Below, piece after piece: positions 1 through 14,800 of a stretch of DNA of 64,000 bases. Position numbers and translations under genes: made by a program. Origin of the DNA: Bursaphelenchus xylophilus (lineage: Eukaryota; Nematoda; Chromadorea; Rhabditida; Aphelenchoididae); the NCBI GenBank assembly GCA_904066235.2, contig CAJFCV020000006.1, positions 372,001-436,000 of the forward strand. The letters run 5' to 3'. The notes under the pieces are model-generated. The model made no database searches, had not been told where the DNA came from, and saw only the letters and a program-made list of their open reading frames with translations. The first letter of the stretch is position 1. Each line of letters opens with the position of its first letter.

Positions 1-218
1 TGGAGTCAAATTACGCCGGTAGCGAGCGAAAAACTTTGATATTGTACTAGAAAAGTGTTTAGAAAAAAAGTGAATTAGCGATGTCGGAGTGAAGGGACGT
101 GGCATACACCGTTCGAACCATAATCGAATGAAATTTCAGAATGCGGAGTTTCAGCTTCTTTGGAGTCAAATTACGCCGGTAGCGAGCGAAAAACTTTGAT
201 ATTGTACTAGAAAAGTGT

Positions 219-2823
219 TTAGAAAAAAAGTGAATTAGTGATGTCGGAGTGAAGGGACGTGGCATACACCGTTCGAACCATAATCGAATGAAATTTCAGA
301 ATGCGGAGTTTCAGCTTCTTTGGAGTCAAATTACGCCGGTAGTGAGCGAAAAACTTTGATATTGTACTAGAAAAGTGTTTAGAAAAAAGTGAATTAGTGA
401 TGTCGGAGTGAAGGGACGTGGCATACACCGTTCGAACCATAATCGAATGAAATTTCAGAATGCGGAGTTTCAGCTTCTTTGGAGTCAAATTACGCCGGTA
501 GCGAGCGAAAAACTTTGATATTGTACTAGAAAAGTGTTTAGAAAAAAAGTGAATTAGCGATGTCGGAGTGAAGGGACGTGGCATACACCGTTCGAACCAT
601 AATCGAATGAAATTTCAGAATGCGGAGTTTCAGCTTCTTTGGAGTCAAATTACGCCGGTAGCGAGCGAAAAACTTTGATATTGTACTAGAAAAGTGTTTA
701 GAAAAAAAGTGAATTAGCGATGTCGGAGTGAAGGGACGTGGCATACACCGTTCGAACCATAATCGAATGAAATTTCAGAATGCGGAGTTTCAGCTTCTTT
801 GGAGTCAAATTACGCCGGTAGCGAGCGAAAAACTTTGATATTGTACTAGAAAAGTGTTTAGAAAAAAAGTGAATTAGCGATGTCGGAGTGAAGGGACGTG
901 GCATACACCGTTCGAACCATAATCGAATGAAATTTCAGAATGCGGAGTTTCAGCTTCTTTGGAGTCAAATTACGCCGGTAGCGAGCGAAAAACTTTGATA
1001 TTGTACTAGAAAAGTGTTTAGAAAAAAAGTGAATTAGCGATGTCGGAGTGAAGGGACGTGGCATACACCGTTCGAACCATAATCGAATGAAATTTCAGAA
1101 TGCGGAGTTTCAGCTTCTTTGGAGTCAAATTACGCCGGTAGCGAGCGAAAAACTTTGATATTGTACTAGAAAAGTGTTTAGAAAAAAAGTGAATTAGCGA
1201 TGTCGGAGTGAAGGGACGTGGCATACACCGTTCGAACCATAATCGAATGAAATTTCAGAATGCGGAGTTTCAGCTACTTTGGAGTCAAATTACGCCGGTA
1301 GTGAGCGAAAAACTTTGATATTATACTAGAAAAGTGTTTAGAAAAAAAGTGAATTAGCGATGTCGGAGTGAAGGGACGTGGCATACACCGTTCGAACCAT
1401 AATCGAATGAAATTTCAGAATGCGGAGTTTCAGCTTCTTTGGAGTCAAATTACGCCGGTAGCGAGCGAAAAACTTTGATATTGTACTAGAAAAGTGTTTA
1501 GAAAAAAAGTGAATTAGCGATGTCGGAGTGAAGGGACGTGGCATACACCGTTCGAACCATAATCGAATGAAATTTCAGAATGCGGAGTTTCAGCTACTTT
1601 GGAGTCAAATTACGCCGGTAGTGAGCGAAAAACTTTGATATTATACTAGAAAAGTGTTTAGAAAAAAAGTGAATTAGCGATGTCGGAGTGAAGGGACGTG
1701 GCATACACCGTTCGAACCATAATCGAATGAAATTTCAGAATGCGGAGTTTCAGCTTCTTTGGAGTCAAATTACGCCGGTAGCGAGCGAAAAACTTTGATA
1801 TTGTACTAGAAAAGTGTTTAGAAAAAAAGTGAATTAGCGATGTCGGAGTGAAGGGACGTGGCATACACCGTTCGAACCATAATCGAATGAAATTTCAGAA
1901 TGCGGAGTTTCAGCTTCTTTGGAGTCAAATTACGCCGGTAGCGAGCGAAAAACTTTGATATTGTACTAGAAAAGTGTTTAGAAAAAAAGTGAATTAGCGA
2001 TGTCGGAGTGAAGGGACGTGGCATACACCGTTCGAACCATAATCGAATGAAATTTCAGAATGCGGAGTTTCAGCTTCTTTGGAGTCAAATTACGCCGGTA
2101 GCGAGCGAAAAACTTTGATATTGTACTAGAAAAGTGTTTAGAAAAAAAGTGAATTAGCGATGTCGGAGTGAAGGGACGTGGCATACACCGTTCGAACCAT
2201 AATCGAATGAAATTTCAGAATGCGGAGTTTCAGCTACTTTGGAGTCAAATTACGCCGGTAGTGAGCGAAAAACTTTGATATTATACTAGAAAAGTGTTTA
2301 GAAAAAAAGTGAATTAGCGATGTCGGAGTGAAGGGACGTGGCATACACCGTTCGAACCATAATCGAATGAAATTTCAGAATGCGGAGTTTCAGCTTCTTT
2401 GGAGTCAAATTACGCCGGTAGCGAGCGAAAAACTTTGATATTGTACTAGAAAAGTGTTTAGAAAAAAAGTGAATTAGTGATGTCGGAGTGAAGGGACGTG
2501 GCATACACCGTTCGAACCATAATCGAATGAAATTTCAGAATGCGGAGTTTCAGCTTCTTTGGAGTCAAATTACGCCGGTAGTGAGCGAAAAACTTTGATA
2601 TTGTACTAGAAAAGTGTTTAGAAAAAAGTGAATTAGTGATGTCGGAGTGAAGGGACGTGGCATACACCGTTCGAACCATAATCGAATGAAATTTCAGAAT
2701 GCGGAGTTTCAGCTTCTTTGGAGTCAAATTACGCCGGTAGCGAGCGAAAAACTTTGATATTGTACTAGAAAAGTGTTTAGAAAAAAAGTGAATTAGTGAT
2801 GTCGGAGTGAAGGGACGTGGCAT
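219..2823. repeat. Left-edge higher-order repeat, 14-monomer offset
   Basis: The monomer pair at 219-584 (ATTAGTGATG, GTAGTGAGCG and one short poly-A junction) is reproduced with the same variants at 2458-2823, an offset of 2239 bp (14 monomers). Between them, CAGCTACTTT plus TTATACTAG monomers occur near 1275, 1595 and 2235. The ATTAGTGATG variant seems limited to the first 7 kb of the window, so this edge has its own subtype set. The array continues leftward out of the window, so its true end is not seen. Confidence 0.65.
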
Positions 2824-5800
2824 ACACCGTTCGAACCATAATCGAATGAAATTTCAGAATGCGGAGTTTCAGCTTCTTTGAAGTCAAATTACGCCGGTAG
2901 CGAGCGAAAAACTTTGATATTGTACTAGAAAAGTGTTTAGAAAAAAAGTGAATTAGTGATGTCGGAGTGAAGGGACGTGGCATACACCGTTCGAACCATA
3001 ATCGAATGAAATTTCAGAATGCGGAGTTTCAGCTTCTTTGGAGTCAAATTACGCCGGTAGCGAGCGAAAAACTTTGATATTGTACTAGAAAAGTGTTTAG
3101 AAAAAAAGTGAATTAGCGATGTCGGAGTGAAGGGACGTGGCATACACCGTTCGAACCATAATCGAATGAAATTTCAGAATGCGGAGTTTCAGCTTCTTTG
3201 GAGTCAAATTACGCCGGTAGCGAGCGAAAAACTTTGATATTGTACTAGAAAAGTGTTTAGAAAAAAAGTGAATTAGCGATGTCGGAGTGAAGGGACGTGG
3301 CATACACCGTTCGAACCATAATCGAATGAAATTTCAGAATGCGGAGTTTCAGCTTCTTTGGAGTCAAATTACGCCGGTAGCGAGCGAAAAACTTTGATAT
3401 TGTACTAGAAAAGTGTTTAGAAAAAAAGTGAATTAGCGATGTCGGAGTGAAGGGACGTGGCATACACCGTTCGAACCATAATCGAATGAAATTTCAGAAT
3501 GCGGAGTTTCAGCTTCTTTGGAGTCAAATTACGCCGGTAGCGAGCGAAAAACTTTGATATTGTACTAGAAAAGTGTTTAGAAAAAAGTGAATTAGTGATG
3601 TCGGAGTGAAGGGACGTGGCATACACCGTTCGAACCATAATCGAATGAAATTTCAGAATGCGGAGTTTCAGCTTCTTTGGAGTCAAATTACGCCGGTAGC
3701 GAGCGAAAAACTTTGATATTGTACTAGAAAAGTGTTTAGAAAAAAAGTGAATTAGTGATGTCGGAGTGAAGGGACGTGGCATACACCGTTCGAACCATAA
3801 TCGAATGAAATTTCAGAATGCGGAGTTTCAGCTTCTTTGGAGTCAAATTACGCCGGTAGCGAGCGAAAAACTTTGATATTGTACTAGAAAAGTGTTTAGA
3901 AAAAAAGTGAATTAGCGATGTCGGAGTGAAGGGACGTGGCATACACCGTTCGAACCATAATCGAATGAAATTTCAGAATGCGGAGTTTCAGCTTCTTTGG
4001 AGTCAAATTACGCCGGTAGCGAGCGAAAAACTTTGATATTGTACTAGAAAAGTGTTTAGAAAAAAAGTGAATTAGCGATGTCGGAGTGAAGGGACGTGGC
4101 ATACACCGTTCGAACCATAATCGAATGAAATTTCAGAATGCGGAGTTTCAGCTTCTTTGGAGTCAAATTACGCCGGTAGCGAGCGAAAAACTTTGATATT
4201 GTACTAGAAAAGTGTTTAGAAAAAAAGTGAATTAGCGATGTCGGAGTGAAGGGACGTGGCATACACCGTTCGAACCATAATCGAATGAAATTTCAGAATG
4301 CGGAGTTTCAGCTTCTTTGGAGTCAAATTACGCCGGTAGCGAGCGAAAAACTTTGATATTGTACTAGAAAAGTGTTTAGAAAAAAAGTGAATTAGCGATG
4401 TCGGAGTGAAGGGACGTGGCATACACCGTTCGAACCATAATCGAATGAAATTTCAGAATGCGGAGTTTCAGCTTCTTTGGAGTCAAATTACGCCGGTAGC
4501 GAGCGAAAAACTTTGATATTGTACTAGAAAAGTGTTTAGAAAAAAGTGAATTAGCGATGTCGGAGTGAAGGGACGTGGCATACACCGTTCGAACCATAAT
4601 CGAATGAAATTTCAGAATGCGGAGTTTCAGCTTCTTTGGAGTCAAATTACGCCGGTAGCGAGCGAAAAACTTTGATATTGTACTAGAAAAGTGTTTAGAA
4701 AAAAGTGAATTAGCGATGTCGGAGTGAAGGGACGTGGCATACACCGTTCGAACCATAATCGAATGAAATTTCAGAATGCGGAGTTTCAGCTTCTTTGGAG
4801 TCAAATTACGCCGGTAGCGAGCGAAAAACTTTGATATTGTACTAGAAAAGTGTTTAGAAAAAAAGTGAATTAGCGATGTCGGAGTGAAGGGACGTGGCAT
4901 ACACCGTTCGAACCATAATCGAATGAAATTTCAGAATGCGGAGTTTCAGCTTCTTTGGAGTCAAATTACGCCGGTAGCGAGCGAAAAACTTTGATATTAT
5001 ACTAGAAAAGTGTTTAGAAAAAAAGTGAATTAGCGATGTCGGAGTGAAGGGACGTGGCATACACCGTTCGAACCATAATCGAATGAAATTTCAGAATGCG
5101 GAGTTTCAGCTTCTTTGGAGTCAAATTACGCCGGTAGCGAGCGAAAAACTTTGATATTGTACTAGAAAAGTGTTTAGAAAAAAAGTGAATTAGCGATGTC
5201 GGAGTGAAGGGACGTGGCATACACCGTTCGAACCATAATCGAATGAAATTTCAGAATGCGGAGTTTCAGCTTCTTTGGAGTCAAATTACGCCGGTAGCGA
5301 GCGAAAAACTTTGATATTGTACTAGAAAAGTGTTTAGAAAAAAAGTGAATTAGCGATGTCGGAGTGAAGGGACGTGGCATACACCGTTCGAACCATAATC
5401 GAATGAAATTTCAGAATGCGGAGTTTCAGCTTCTTTGGAGTCAAATTACGCCGGTAGTGAGCGAAAAACTTTGATATTGTACTAGAAAAGTGTTTAGAAA
5501 AAAAGTGAATTAGCGATGTCGGAGTGAAGGGACGTGGCATACACCGTTCGAACCATAATCGAATGAAATTTCAGAATGCGGAGTTTCAGCTTCTTTGGAG
5601 TCAAATTACGCCGGTAGCGAGCGAAAAACTTTGATATTGTACTAGAAAAGTGTTTAGAAAAAAAGTGAATTAGTGATGTCGGAGTGAAGGGACGTGGCAT
5701 ACACCGTTCGAACCATAATCGAATGAAATTTCAGAATGCGGAGTTTCAGCTTCTTTGGAGTCAAATTACGCCGGTAGCGAGCGAAAAACTTTGATATTGT

Positions 5801-8800
5801 ACTAGAAAAGTGTTTAGAAAAAAAGTGAATTAGCGATGTCGGAGTGAAGGGACGTGGCATACACCGTTCGAACCATAATCGAATGAAATTTCAGAATGCG
5901 GAGTTTCAGCTTCTTTGGAGTCAAATTACGCCGGTAGCGAGCGAAAAACTTTGATATTGTACTAGAAAAGTGTTTAGAAAAAAGTGAATTAGTGATGTCG
6001 GAGTGAAGGGACGTGGCATACACCGTTCGAACCATAATCGAATGAAATTTCAGAATGCGGAGTTTCAGCTTCTTTGGAGTCAAATTACGCCGGTAGCGAG
6101 CGAAAAACTTTGATATTGTACTAGAAAAGTGTTTAGAAAAAAAGTGAATTAGCGATGTCGGAGTGAAGGGACGTGGCATACACCGTTCGAACCATAATCG
6201 AATGAAATTTCAGAATGCGGAGTTTCAGCTTCTTTGGAGTCAAATTACGCCGGTAGTGAGCGAAAAACTTTGATATTATACTAGAAAAGTGTTTAGAAAA
6301 AAAGTGAATTAGCGATGTCGGAGTGAAGGGACGTGGCATACACCGTTCGAACCATAATCGAATGAAATTTCAGAATGCGGAGTTTCAGCTTCTTTGGAGT
6401 CAAATTACGCCGGTAGCGAGCGAAAAACTTTGATATTGTACTAGAAAAGTGTTTAGAAAAAAAGTGAATTAGTGATGTCGGAGTGAAGGGACGTGGCATA
6501 CACCGTTCGAACCATAATCGAATGAAATTTCAGAATGCGGAGTTTCAGCTTCTTTGGAGTCAAATTACGCCGGTAGCGAGCGAAAAACTTTGATATTGTA
6601 CTAGAAAAGTGTTTAGAAAAAAGTGAATTAGCGATGTCGGAGTGAAGGGACGTGGCATACACCGTTCGAACCATAATCGAATGAAATTTCAGAATGCGGA
6701 GTTTCAGCTTCTTTGGAGTCAAATTACGCCGGTAGTGAGCGAAAAACTTTGATATTGTACTAGAAAAGTGTTTAGAAAAAAGTGAATTAGCGATGTCGGA
6801 GTGAAGGGACGTGGCATACACCGTTCGAACCATAATCGAATGAAATTTCAGAATGCGGAGTTTCAGCTTCTTTGGAGTCAAATTACGCCGGTAGCGAGCG
6901 AAAAACTTTGATATTGTACTAGAAAAGTGTTTAGAAAAAAAGTGAATTAGCGATGTCGGAGTGAAGGGACGTGGCATACACCGTTCGAACCATAATCGAA
7001 TGAAATTTCAGAATGCGGAGTTTCAGCTTCTTTGGAGTCAAATTACGCCGGTAGCGAGCGAAAAACTTTGATATTGTACTAGAAAAGTGTTTAGAAAAAA
7101 AGTGAATTAGCGATGTCGGAGTGAAGGGACGTGGCATACACCGTTCGAACCATAATCGAATGAAATTTCAGAATGCGGAGTTTCAGCTTCTTTGGAGTCA
7201 AATTACGCCGGTAGTGAGCGAAAAACTTTGATATTGTACTAGAAAAGTGTTTAGAAAAAAAGTGAATTAGCGATGTCGGAGTGAAGGGACGTGGCATACA
7301 CCGTTCGAACCATAATCGAATGAAATTTCAGAATGCGGAGTTTCAGCTTCTTTGGAGTCAAATTACGCCGGTAGCGAGCGAAAAACTTTGATATTGTACT
7401 AGAAAAGTGTTTAGAAAAAAAGTGAATTAGCGATGTCGGAGTGAAGGGACGTGGCATACACCGTTCGAACCATAATCGAATGAAATTTCAGAATGCGGAG
7501 TTTCAGCTTCTTTGGAGTCAAATTACGCCGGTAGCGAGCGAAAAACTTTGATATTGTACTAGAAAAGTGTTTAGAAAAAAAGTGAATTAGCGATGTCGGA
7601 GTGAAGGGACGTGGCATACACCGTTCGAACCATAATCGAATGAAATTTCAGAATGCGGAGTTTCAGCTTCTTTGGAGTCAAATTACGCCGGTAGCGAGCG
7701 AAAAACTTTGATATTGTACTAGAAAAGTGTTTAGAAAAAAGTGAATTAGCGATGTCGGAGTGAAGGGACGTGGCATACACCGTTCGAACGACAATCGAAT
7801 GAAATTTCAGAATGCGGAGTTTCAGCTTCTTTGGAGTCAAATTACGCCGGTAGCGAGCGAAAAACTTTGATATTGTACTAGAAAAGTGTTTAGAAAAAAA
7901 GTGAATTAGCGATGTCGGAGTGAAGGGACGTGGCATACACCGTTCGAACCATAATCGAATGAAATTTCAGAATGCGGAGTTTCAGCTTCTTTGGAGTCAA
8001 ATTACGCCGGTAGCGAGCGAAAAACTTTGATATTGTACTAGAAAAGTGTTTAGAAAAAAAGTGAATTAGCGATGTCGGAGTGAAGGGACGTGGCATACAC
8101 CGTTCGAACGACAATCGAATGAAATTTCAGAATGCGGAGTTTCAGCTTCTTTGGAGTCAAATTACGCCGGTAGCGAGCGAAAAACTTTGATATTATACTA
8201 GAAAAGTGTTTAGAAAAAAGTGAATTAGCGATGTCGGAGTGAAGGGACGTGGCATACACCGTTCGAACCATAATCGAATGAAATTTCAGAATGCGGAGTT
8301 TCAGCTTCTTTGGAGTCAAATTACGCCGGTAGCGAGCGAAAAACTTTGATATTGTACTAGAAAAGTGTTTAGAAAAAAAGTGAATTAGCGATGTCGGAGT
8401 GAAGGGACGTGGCATACACCGTTCGAACCATAATCGAATGAAATTTCAGAATGCGGAGTTTCAGCTTCTTTGGAGTCAAATTACGCCGGTAGCGAGCGAA
8501 AAACTTTGATATTGTACTAGAAAAGTGTTTAGAAAAAAAGTGAATTAGCGATGTCGGAGTGAAGGGACGTGGCATACACCGTTCGAACCATAATCGAATG
8601 AAATTTCAGAATGCGGAGTTTCAGCTTCTTTGGAGTCAAATTACGCCGGTAGCGAGCGAAAAACTTTGATATTGTACTAGAAAAGTGTTTAGAAAAAAAG
8701 TGAATTAGCGATGTCGGAGTGAAGGGACGTGGCATACACCGTTCGAACCATAATCGAATGAAATTTCAGAATGCGGAGTTTCAGCTTCTTTGGAGTCAAA

Positions 8801-11800
8801 TTACGCCGGTAGCGAGCGAAAAACTTTGATATTGTACTAGAAAAGTGTTTAGAAAAAAAGTGAATTAGCGATGTCGGAGTGAAGGGACGTGGCATACACC
8901 GTTCGAACCATAATCGAATGAAATTTCAGAATGCGGAGTTTCAGCTTCTTTGGAGTCAAATTACGCCGGTAGCGAGCGAAAAACTTTGATATTGTACTAG
9001 AAAAGTGTTTAGAAAAAAAGTGAATTAGCGATGTCGGAGTGAAGGGACGTGGCATACACCGTTCGAACCATAATCGAATGAAATTTCAGAATGCGGAGTT
9101 TCAGCTTCTTTGGAGTCAAATTACGCCGGTAGCGAGCGAAAAACTTTGATATTGTACTAGAAAAGTGTTTAGAAAAAAGTGAATTAGCGATGTCGGAGTG
9201 AAGGGACGTGGCATACACCGTTCGAACCATAATCGAATGAAATTTCAGAATGCGGAGTTTCAGCTTCTTTGGAGTCAAATTACGCCGGTAGCGAGCGAAA
9301 AACTTTGATATTGTACTAGAAAAGTGTTTAGAAAAAAAGTGAATTAGCGATGTCGGAGTGAAGGGACGTGGCATACACCGTTCGAACCATAATCGAATGA
9401 AATTTCAGAATGCGGAGTTTCAGCTTCTTTGGAGTCAAATTACGCCGGTAGCGAGCGAAAAACTTTGATATTGTACTAGAAAAGTGTTTAGAAAAAAAGT
9501 GAATTAGCGATGTCGGAGTGAAGGGACGTGGCATACACCGTTCGAACCATAATCGAATGAAATTTCAGAATGCGGAGTTTCAGCTTCTTTGGAGTCAAAT
9601 TACGCCGGTAGCGAGCGAAAAACTTTGATATTGTACTAGAAAAGTGTTTAGAAAAAAAGTGAATTAGCGATGTCGGAGTGAAGGGACGTGGCATACACCG
9701 TTCGAACCATAATCGAATGAAATTTCAGAATGCGGAGTTTCAGCTTCTTTGGAGTCAAATTACGCCGGTAGCGAGCGAAAAACTTTGATATTGTACTAGA
9801 AAAGTGTTTAGAAAAAAGTGAATTAGCGATGTCGGAGTGAAGGGACGTGGCATACACCGTTCGAACCATAATCGAATGAAATTTCAGAATGCGGAGTTTC
9901 AGCTTCTTTGGAGTCAAATTACGCCGGTAGCGAGCGAAAAACTTTGATATTGTACTAGAAAAGTGTTTAGAAAAAAGTGAATTAGCGATGTCGGAGTGAA
10001 GGGACGTGGCATACACCGTTCGAACCATAATCGAATGAAATTTCAGAATGCGGAGTTTCAGCTACTTTGGAGTCAAATTACGCCGGTAGTGAGCGAAAAA
10101 CTTTGATATTGTACTAGAAAAGTGTTTAGAAAAAAAGTGAATTAGCGATGTCGGAGTGAAGGGACGTGGCATACACCGTTCGAACCATAATCGAATGAAA
10201 TTTCAGAATGCGGAGTTTCAGCTTCTTTGGAGTCAAATTACGCCGGTAGTGAGCGAAAAACTTTGATATTGTACTAGAAAAGTGTTTAGAAAAAAAGTGA
10301 ATTAGCGATGTCGGAGTGAAGGGACGTGGCATACACCGTTCGAACCATAATCGAATGAAATTTCAGAATGCGGAGTTTCAGCTTCTTTGGAGTCAAATTA
10401 CGCCGGTAGCGAGCGAAAAACTTTGATATTGTACTAGAAAAGTGTTTAGAAAAAAAGTGAATTAGCGATGTCGGAGTGAAGGGACGTGGCATACACCGTT
10501 CGAACCATAATCGAATGAAATTTCAGAATGCGGAGTTTCAGCTTCTTTGGAGTCAAATTACGCCGGTAGCGAGCGAAAAACTTTGATATTGTACTAGAAA
10601 AGTGTTTAGAAAAAAAGTGAATTAGCGATGTCGGAGTGAAGGGACGTGGCATACACCGTTCGAACCATAATCGAATGAAATTTCAGAATGCGGAGTTTCA
10701 GCTTCTTTGGAGTCAAATTACGCCGGTAGCGAGCGAAAAACTTTGATATTGTACTAGAAAAGTGTTTAGAAAAAAAGTGAATTAGCGATGTCGGAGTGAA
10801 GGGACGTGGCATACACCGTTCGAACCATAATCGAATGAAATTTCAGAATGCGGAGTTTCAGCTTCTTTGGAGTCAAATTACGCCGGTAGCGAGCGAAAAA
10901 CTTTGATATTATACTAGAAAAGTGTTTAGAAAAAAAGTGAATTAGCGATGTCGGAGTGAAGGGACGTGGCATACACCGTTCGAACCATAATCGAATGAAA
11001 TTTCAGAATGCGGAGTTTCAGCTTCTTTGGAGTCAAATTACGCCGGTAGCGAGCGAAAAACTTTGATATTGTACTAGAAAAGTGTTTAGAAAAAAGTGAA
11101 TTAGCGATGTCGGAGTGAAGGGACGTGGCATACACCGTTCGAACCATAATCGAATGAAATTTCAGAATGCGGAGTTTCAGCTTCTTTGGAGTCAAATTAC
11201 GCCGGTAGCGAGCGAAAAACTTTGATATTGTACTAGAAAAGTGTTTAGAAAAAAAGTGAATTAGCGATGTCGGAGTGAAGGGACGTGGCATACACCGTTC
11301 GAACCATAATCGAATGAAATTTCAGAATGCGGAGTTTCAGCTTCTTTGGAGTCAAATTACGCCGGTAGCGAGCGAAAAACTTTGATATTGTACTAGAAAA
11401 GTGTTTAGAAAAAAAGTGAATTAGCGATGTCGGAGTGAAGGGACGTGGCATACACCGTTCGAACCATAATCGAATGAAATTTCAGAATGCGGAGTTTCAG
11501 CTTCTTTGGAGTCAAATTACGCCGGTAGCGAGCGAAAAACTTTGATATTGTACTAGAAAAGTGTTTAGAAAAAAGTGAATTAGCGATGTCGGAGTGAAGG
11601 GACGTGGCATACACCGTTCGAACCATAATCGAATGAAATTTCAGAATGCGGAGTTTCAGCTTCTTTGGAGTCAAATTACGCCGGTAGCGAGCGAAAAACT
11701 TTGATATTGTACTAGAAAAGTGTTTAGAAAAAAAGTGAATTAGCGATGTCGGAGTGAAGGGACGTGGCATACACCGTTCGAACGACAATCGAATGAAATT

Positions 11801-14800
11801 TCAGAATGCGGAGTTTCAGCTTCTTTGGAGTCAAATTACGCCGGTAGCGAGCGAAAAACTTTGATATTGTACTAGAAAAGTGTTTAGAAAAAAAGTGAAT
11901 TAGCGATGTCGGAGTGAAGGGACGTGGCATACACCGTTCGAACCATAATCGAATGAAATTTCAGAATGCGGAGTTTCAGCTTCTTTGGAGTCAAATTACG
12001 CCGGTAGCGAGCGAAAAACTTTGATATTGTACTAGAAAAGTGTTTAGAAAAAAGTGAATTAGCGATGTCGGAGTGAAGGGACGTGGCATACACCGTTCGA
12101 ACCATAATCGAATGAAATTTCAGAATGCGGAGTTTCAGCTTCTTTGGAGTCAAATTACGCCGGTAGCGAGCGAAAAACTTTGATATTGTACTAGAAAAGT
12201 GTTTAGAAAAAAAGTGAATTAGCGATGTCGGAGTGAAGGGACGTGGCATACACCGTTCGAACCATAATCGAATGAAATTTCAGAATGCGGAGTTTCAGCT
12301 TCTTTGGAGTCAAATTACGCCGGTAGCGAGCGAAAAACTTTGATATTGTACTAGAAAAGTGTTTAGAAAAAAAGTGAATTAGCGATGTCGGAGTGAAGGG
12401 ACGTGGCATACACCGTTCGAACGACAATCGAATGAAATTTCAGAATGCGGAGTTTCAGCTTCTTTGGAGTCAAATTACGCCGGTAGCGAGCGAAAAACTT
12501 TGATATTGTACTAGAAAAGTGTTTAGAAAAAAAGTGAATTAGCGATGTCGGAGTGAAGGGACGTGGCATACACCGTTCGAACCATAATCGAATGAAATTT
12601 CAGAATGCGGAGTTTCAGCTTCTTTGGAGTCAAATTACGCCGGTAGCGAGCGAAAAACTTTGATATTGTACTAGAAAAGTGTTTAGAAAAAAAGTGAATT
12701 AGCGATGTCGGAGTGAAGGGACGTGGCATACACCGTTCGAACCATAATCGAATGAAATTTCAGAATGCGGAGTTTCAGCTACTTTGGAGTCAAATTACGC
12801 CGGTAGTGAGCGAAAAACTTTGATATTGTACTAGAAAAGTGTTTAGAAAAAAAGTGAATTAGCGATGTCGGAGTGAAGGGACGTGGCATACACCGTTCGA
12901 ACCATAATCGAATGAAATTTCAGAATGCGGAGTTTCAGCTTCTTTGGAGTCAAATTACGCCGGTAGTGAGCGAAAAACTTTGATATTGTACTAGAAAAGT
13001 GTTTAGAAAAAAAGTGAATTAGCGATGTCGGAGTGAAGGGACGTGGCATACACCGTTCGAACCATAATCGAATGAAATTTCAGAATGCGGAGTTTCAGCT
13101 TCTTTGGAGTCAAATTACGCCGGTAGTGAGCGAAAAACTTTGATATTGTACTAGAAAAGTGTTTAGAAAAAAGTGAATTAGCGATGTCGGAGTGAAGGGA
13201 CGTGGCATACACCGTTCGAACCATAATCGAATGAAATTTCAGAATGCGGAGTTTCAGCTTCTTTGGAGTCAAATTACGCCGGTAGCGAGCGAAAAACTTT
13301 GATATTGTACTAGAAAAGTGTTTAGAAAAAAAGTGAATTAGCGATGTCGGAGTGAAGGGACGTGGCATACACCGTTCGAACGACAATCGAATGAAATTTC
13401 AGAATGCGGAGTTTCAGCTTCTTTGGAGTCAAATTACGCCGGTAGCGAGCGAAAAACTTTGATATTGTACTAGAAAAGTGTTTAGAAAAAAGTGAATTAG
13501 CGATGTCGGAGTGAAGGGACGTGGCATACACCGTTCGAACCATAATCGAATGAAATTTCAGAATGCGGAGTTTCAGCTTCTTTGGAGTCAAATTACGCCG
13601 GTAGCGAGCGAAAAACTTTGATATTGTACTAGAAAAGTGTTTAGAAAAAAAGTGAATTAGCGATGTCGGAGTGAAGGGACGTGGCATACACCGTTCGAAC
13701 CATAATCGAATGAAATTTCAGAATGCGGAGTTTCAGCTTCTTTGGAGTCAAATTACGCCGGTAGCGAGCGAAAAACTTTGATATTATACTAGAAAAGTGT
13801 TTAGAAAAAAAGTGAATTAGCGATGTCGGAGTGAAGGGACGTGGCATACACCGTTCGAACCATAATCGAATGAAATTTCAGAATGCGGAGTTTCAGCTTC
13901 TTTGGAGTCAAATTACGCCGGTAGCGAGCGAAAAACTTTGATATTATACTAGAAAAGTGTTTAGAAAAAAGTGAATTAGCGATGTCGGAGTGAAGGGACG
14001 TGGCATACACCGTTCGAACCATAATCGAATGAAATTTCAGAATGCGGAGTTTCAGCTTCTTTGGAGTCAAATTACGCCGGTAGCGAGCGAAAAACTTTGA
14101 TATTGTACTAGAAAAGTGTTTAGAAAAAAAGTGAATTAGCGATGTCGGAGTGAAGGGACGTGGCATACACCGTTCGAACCATAATCGAATGAAATTTCAG
14201 AATGCGGAGTTTCAGCTTCTTTGGAGTCAAATTACGCCGGTAGCGAGCGAAAAACTTTGATATTGTACTAGAAAAGTGTTTAGAAAAAAGTGAATTAGCG
14301 ATGTCGGAGTGAAGGGACGTGGCATACACCGTTCGAACGACAATCGAATGAAATTTCAGAATGCGGAGTTTCAGCTTCTTTGGAGTCAAATTACGCCGGT
14401 AGCGAGCGAAAAACTTTGATATTGTACTAGAAAAGTGTTTAGAAAAAAAGTGAATTAGCGATGTCGGAGTGAAGGGACGTGGCATACACCGTTCGAACCA
14501 TAATCGAATGAAATTTCAGAATGCGGAGTTTCAGCTTCTTTGGAGTCAAATTACGCCGGTAGCGAGCGAAAAACTTTGATATTGTACTAGAAAAGTGTTT
14601 AGAAAAAAGTGAATTAGCGATGTCGGAGTGAAGGGACGTGGCATACACCGTTCGAACCATAATCGAATGAAATTTCAGAATGCGGAGTTTCAGCTTCTTT
14701 GGAGTCAAATTACGCCGGTAGCGAGCGAAAAACTTTGATATTGTACTAGAAAAGTGTTTAGAAAAAAGTGAATTAGCGATGTCGGAGTGAAGGGACGTGG

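Noticed and set aside
100..119. tRNA-like or Pol III promoter boxes in the monomer (TGGCATACACCG and GTTCGAACC)
   Set aside because: The A-box-like and B-box-like matches touch each other instead of being tens of bases apart, no cloverleaf can be drawn, and the GACAATCG variant destroys the B-box match.
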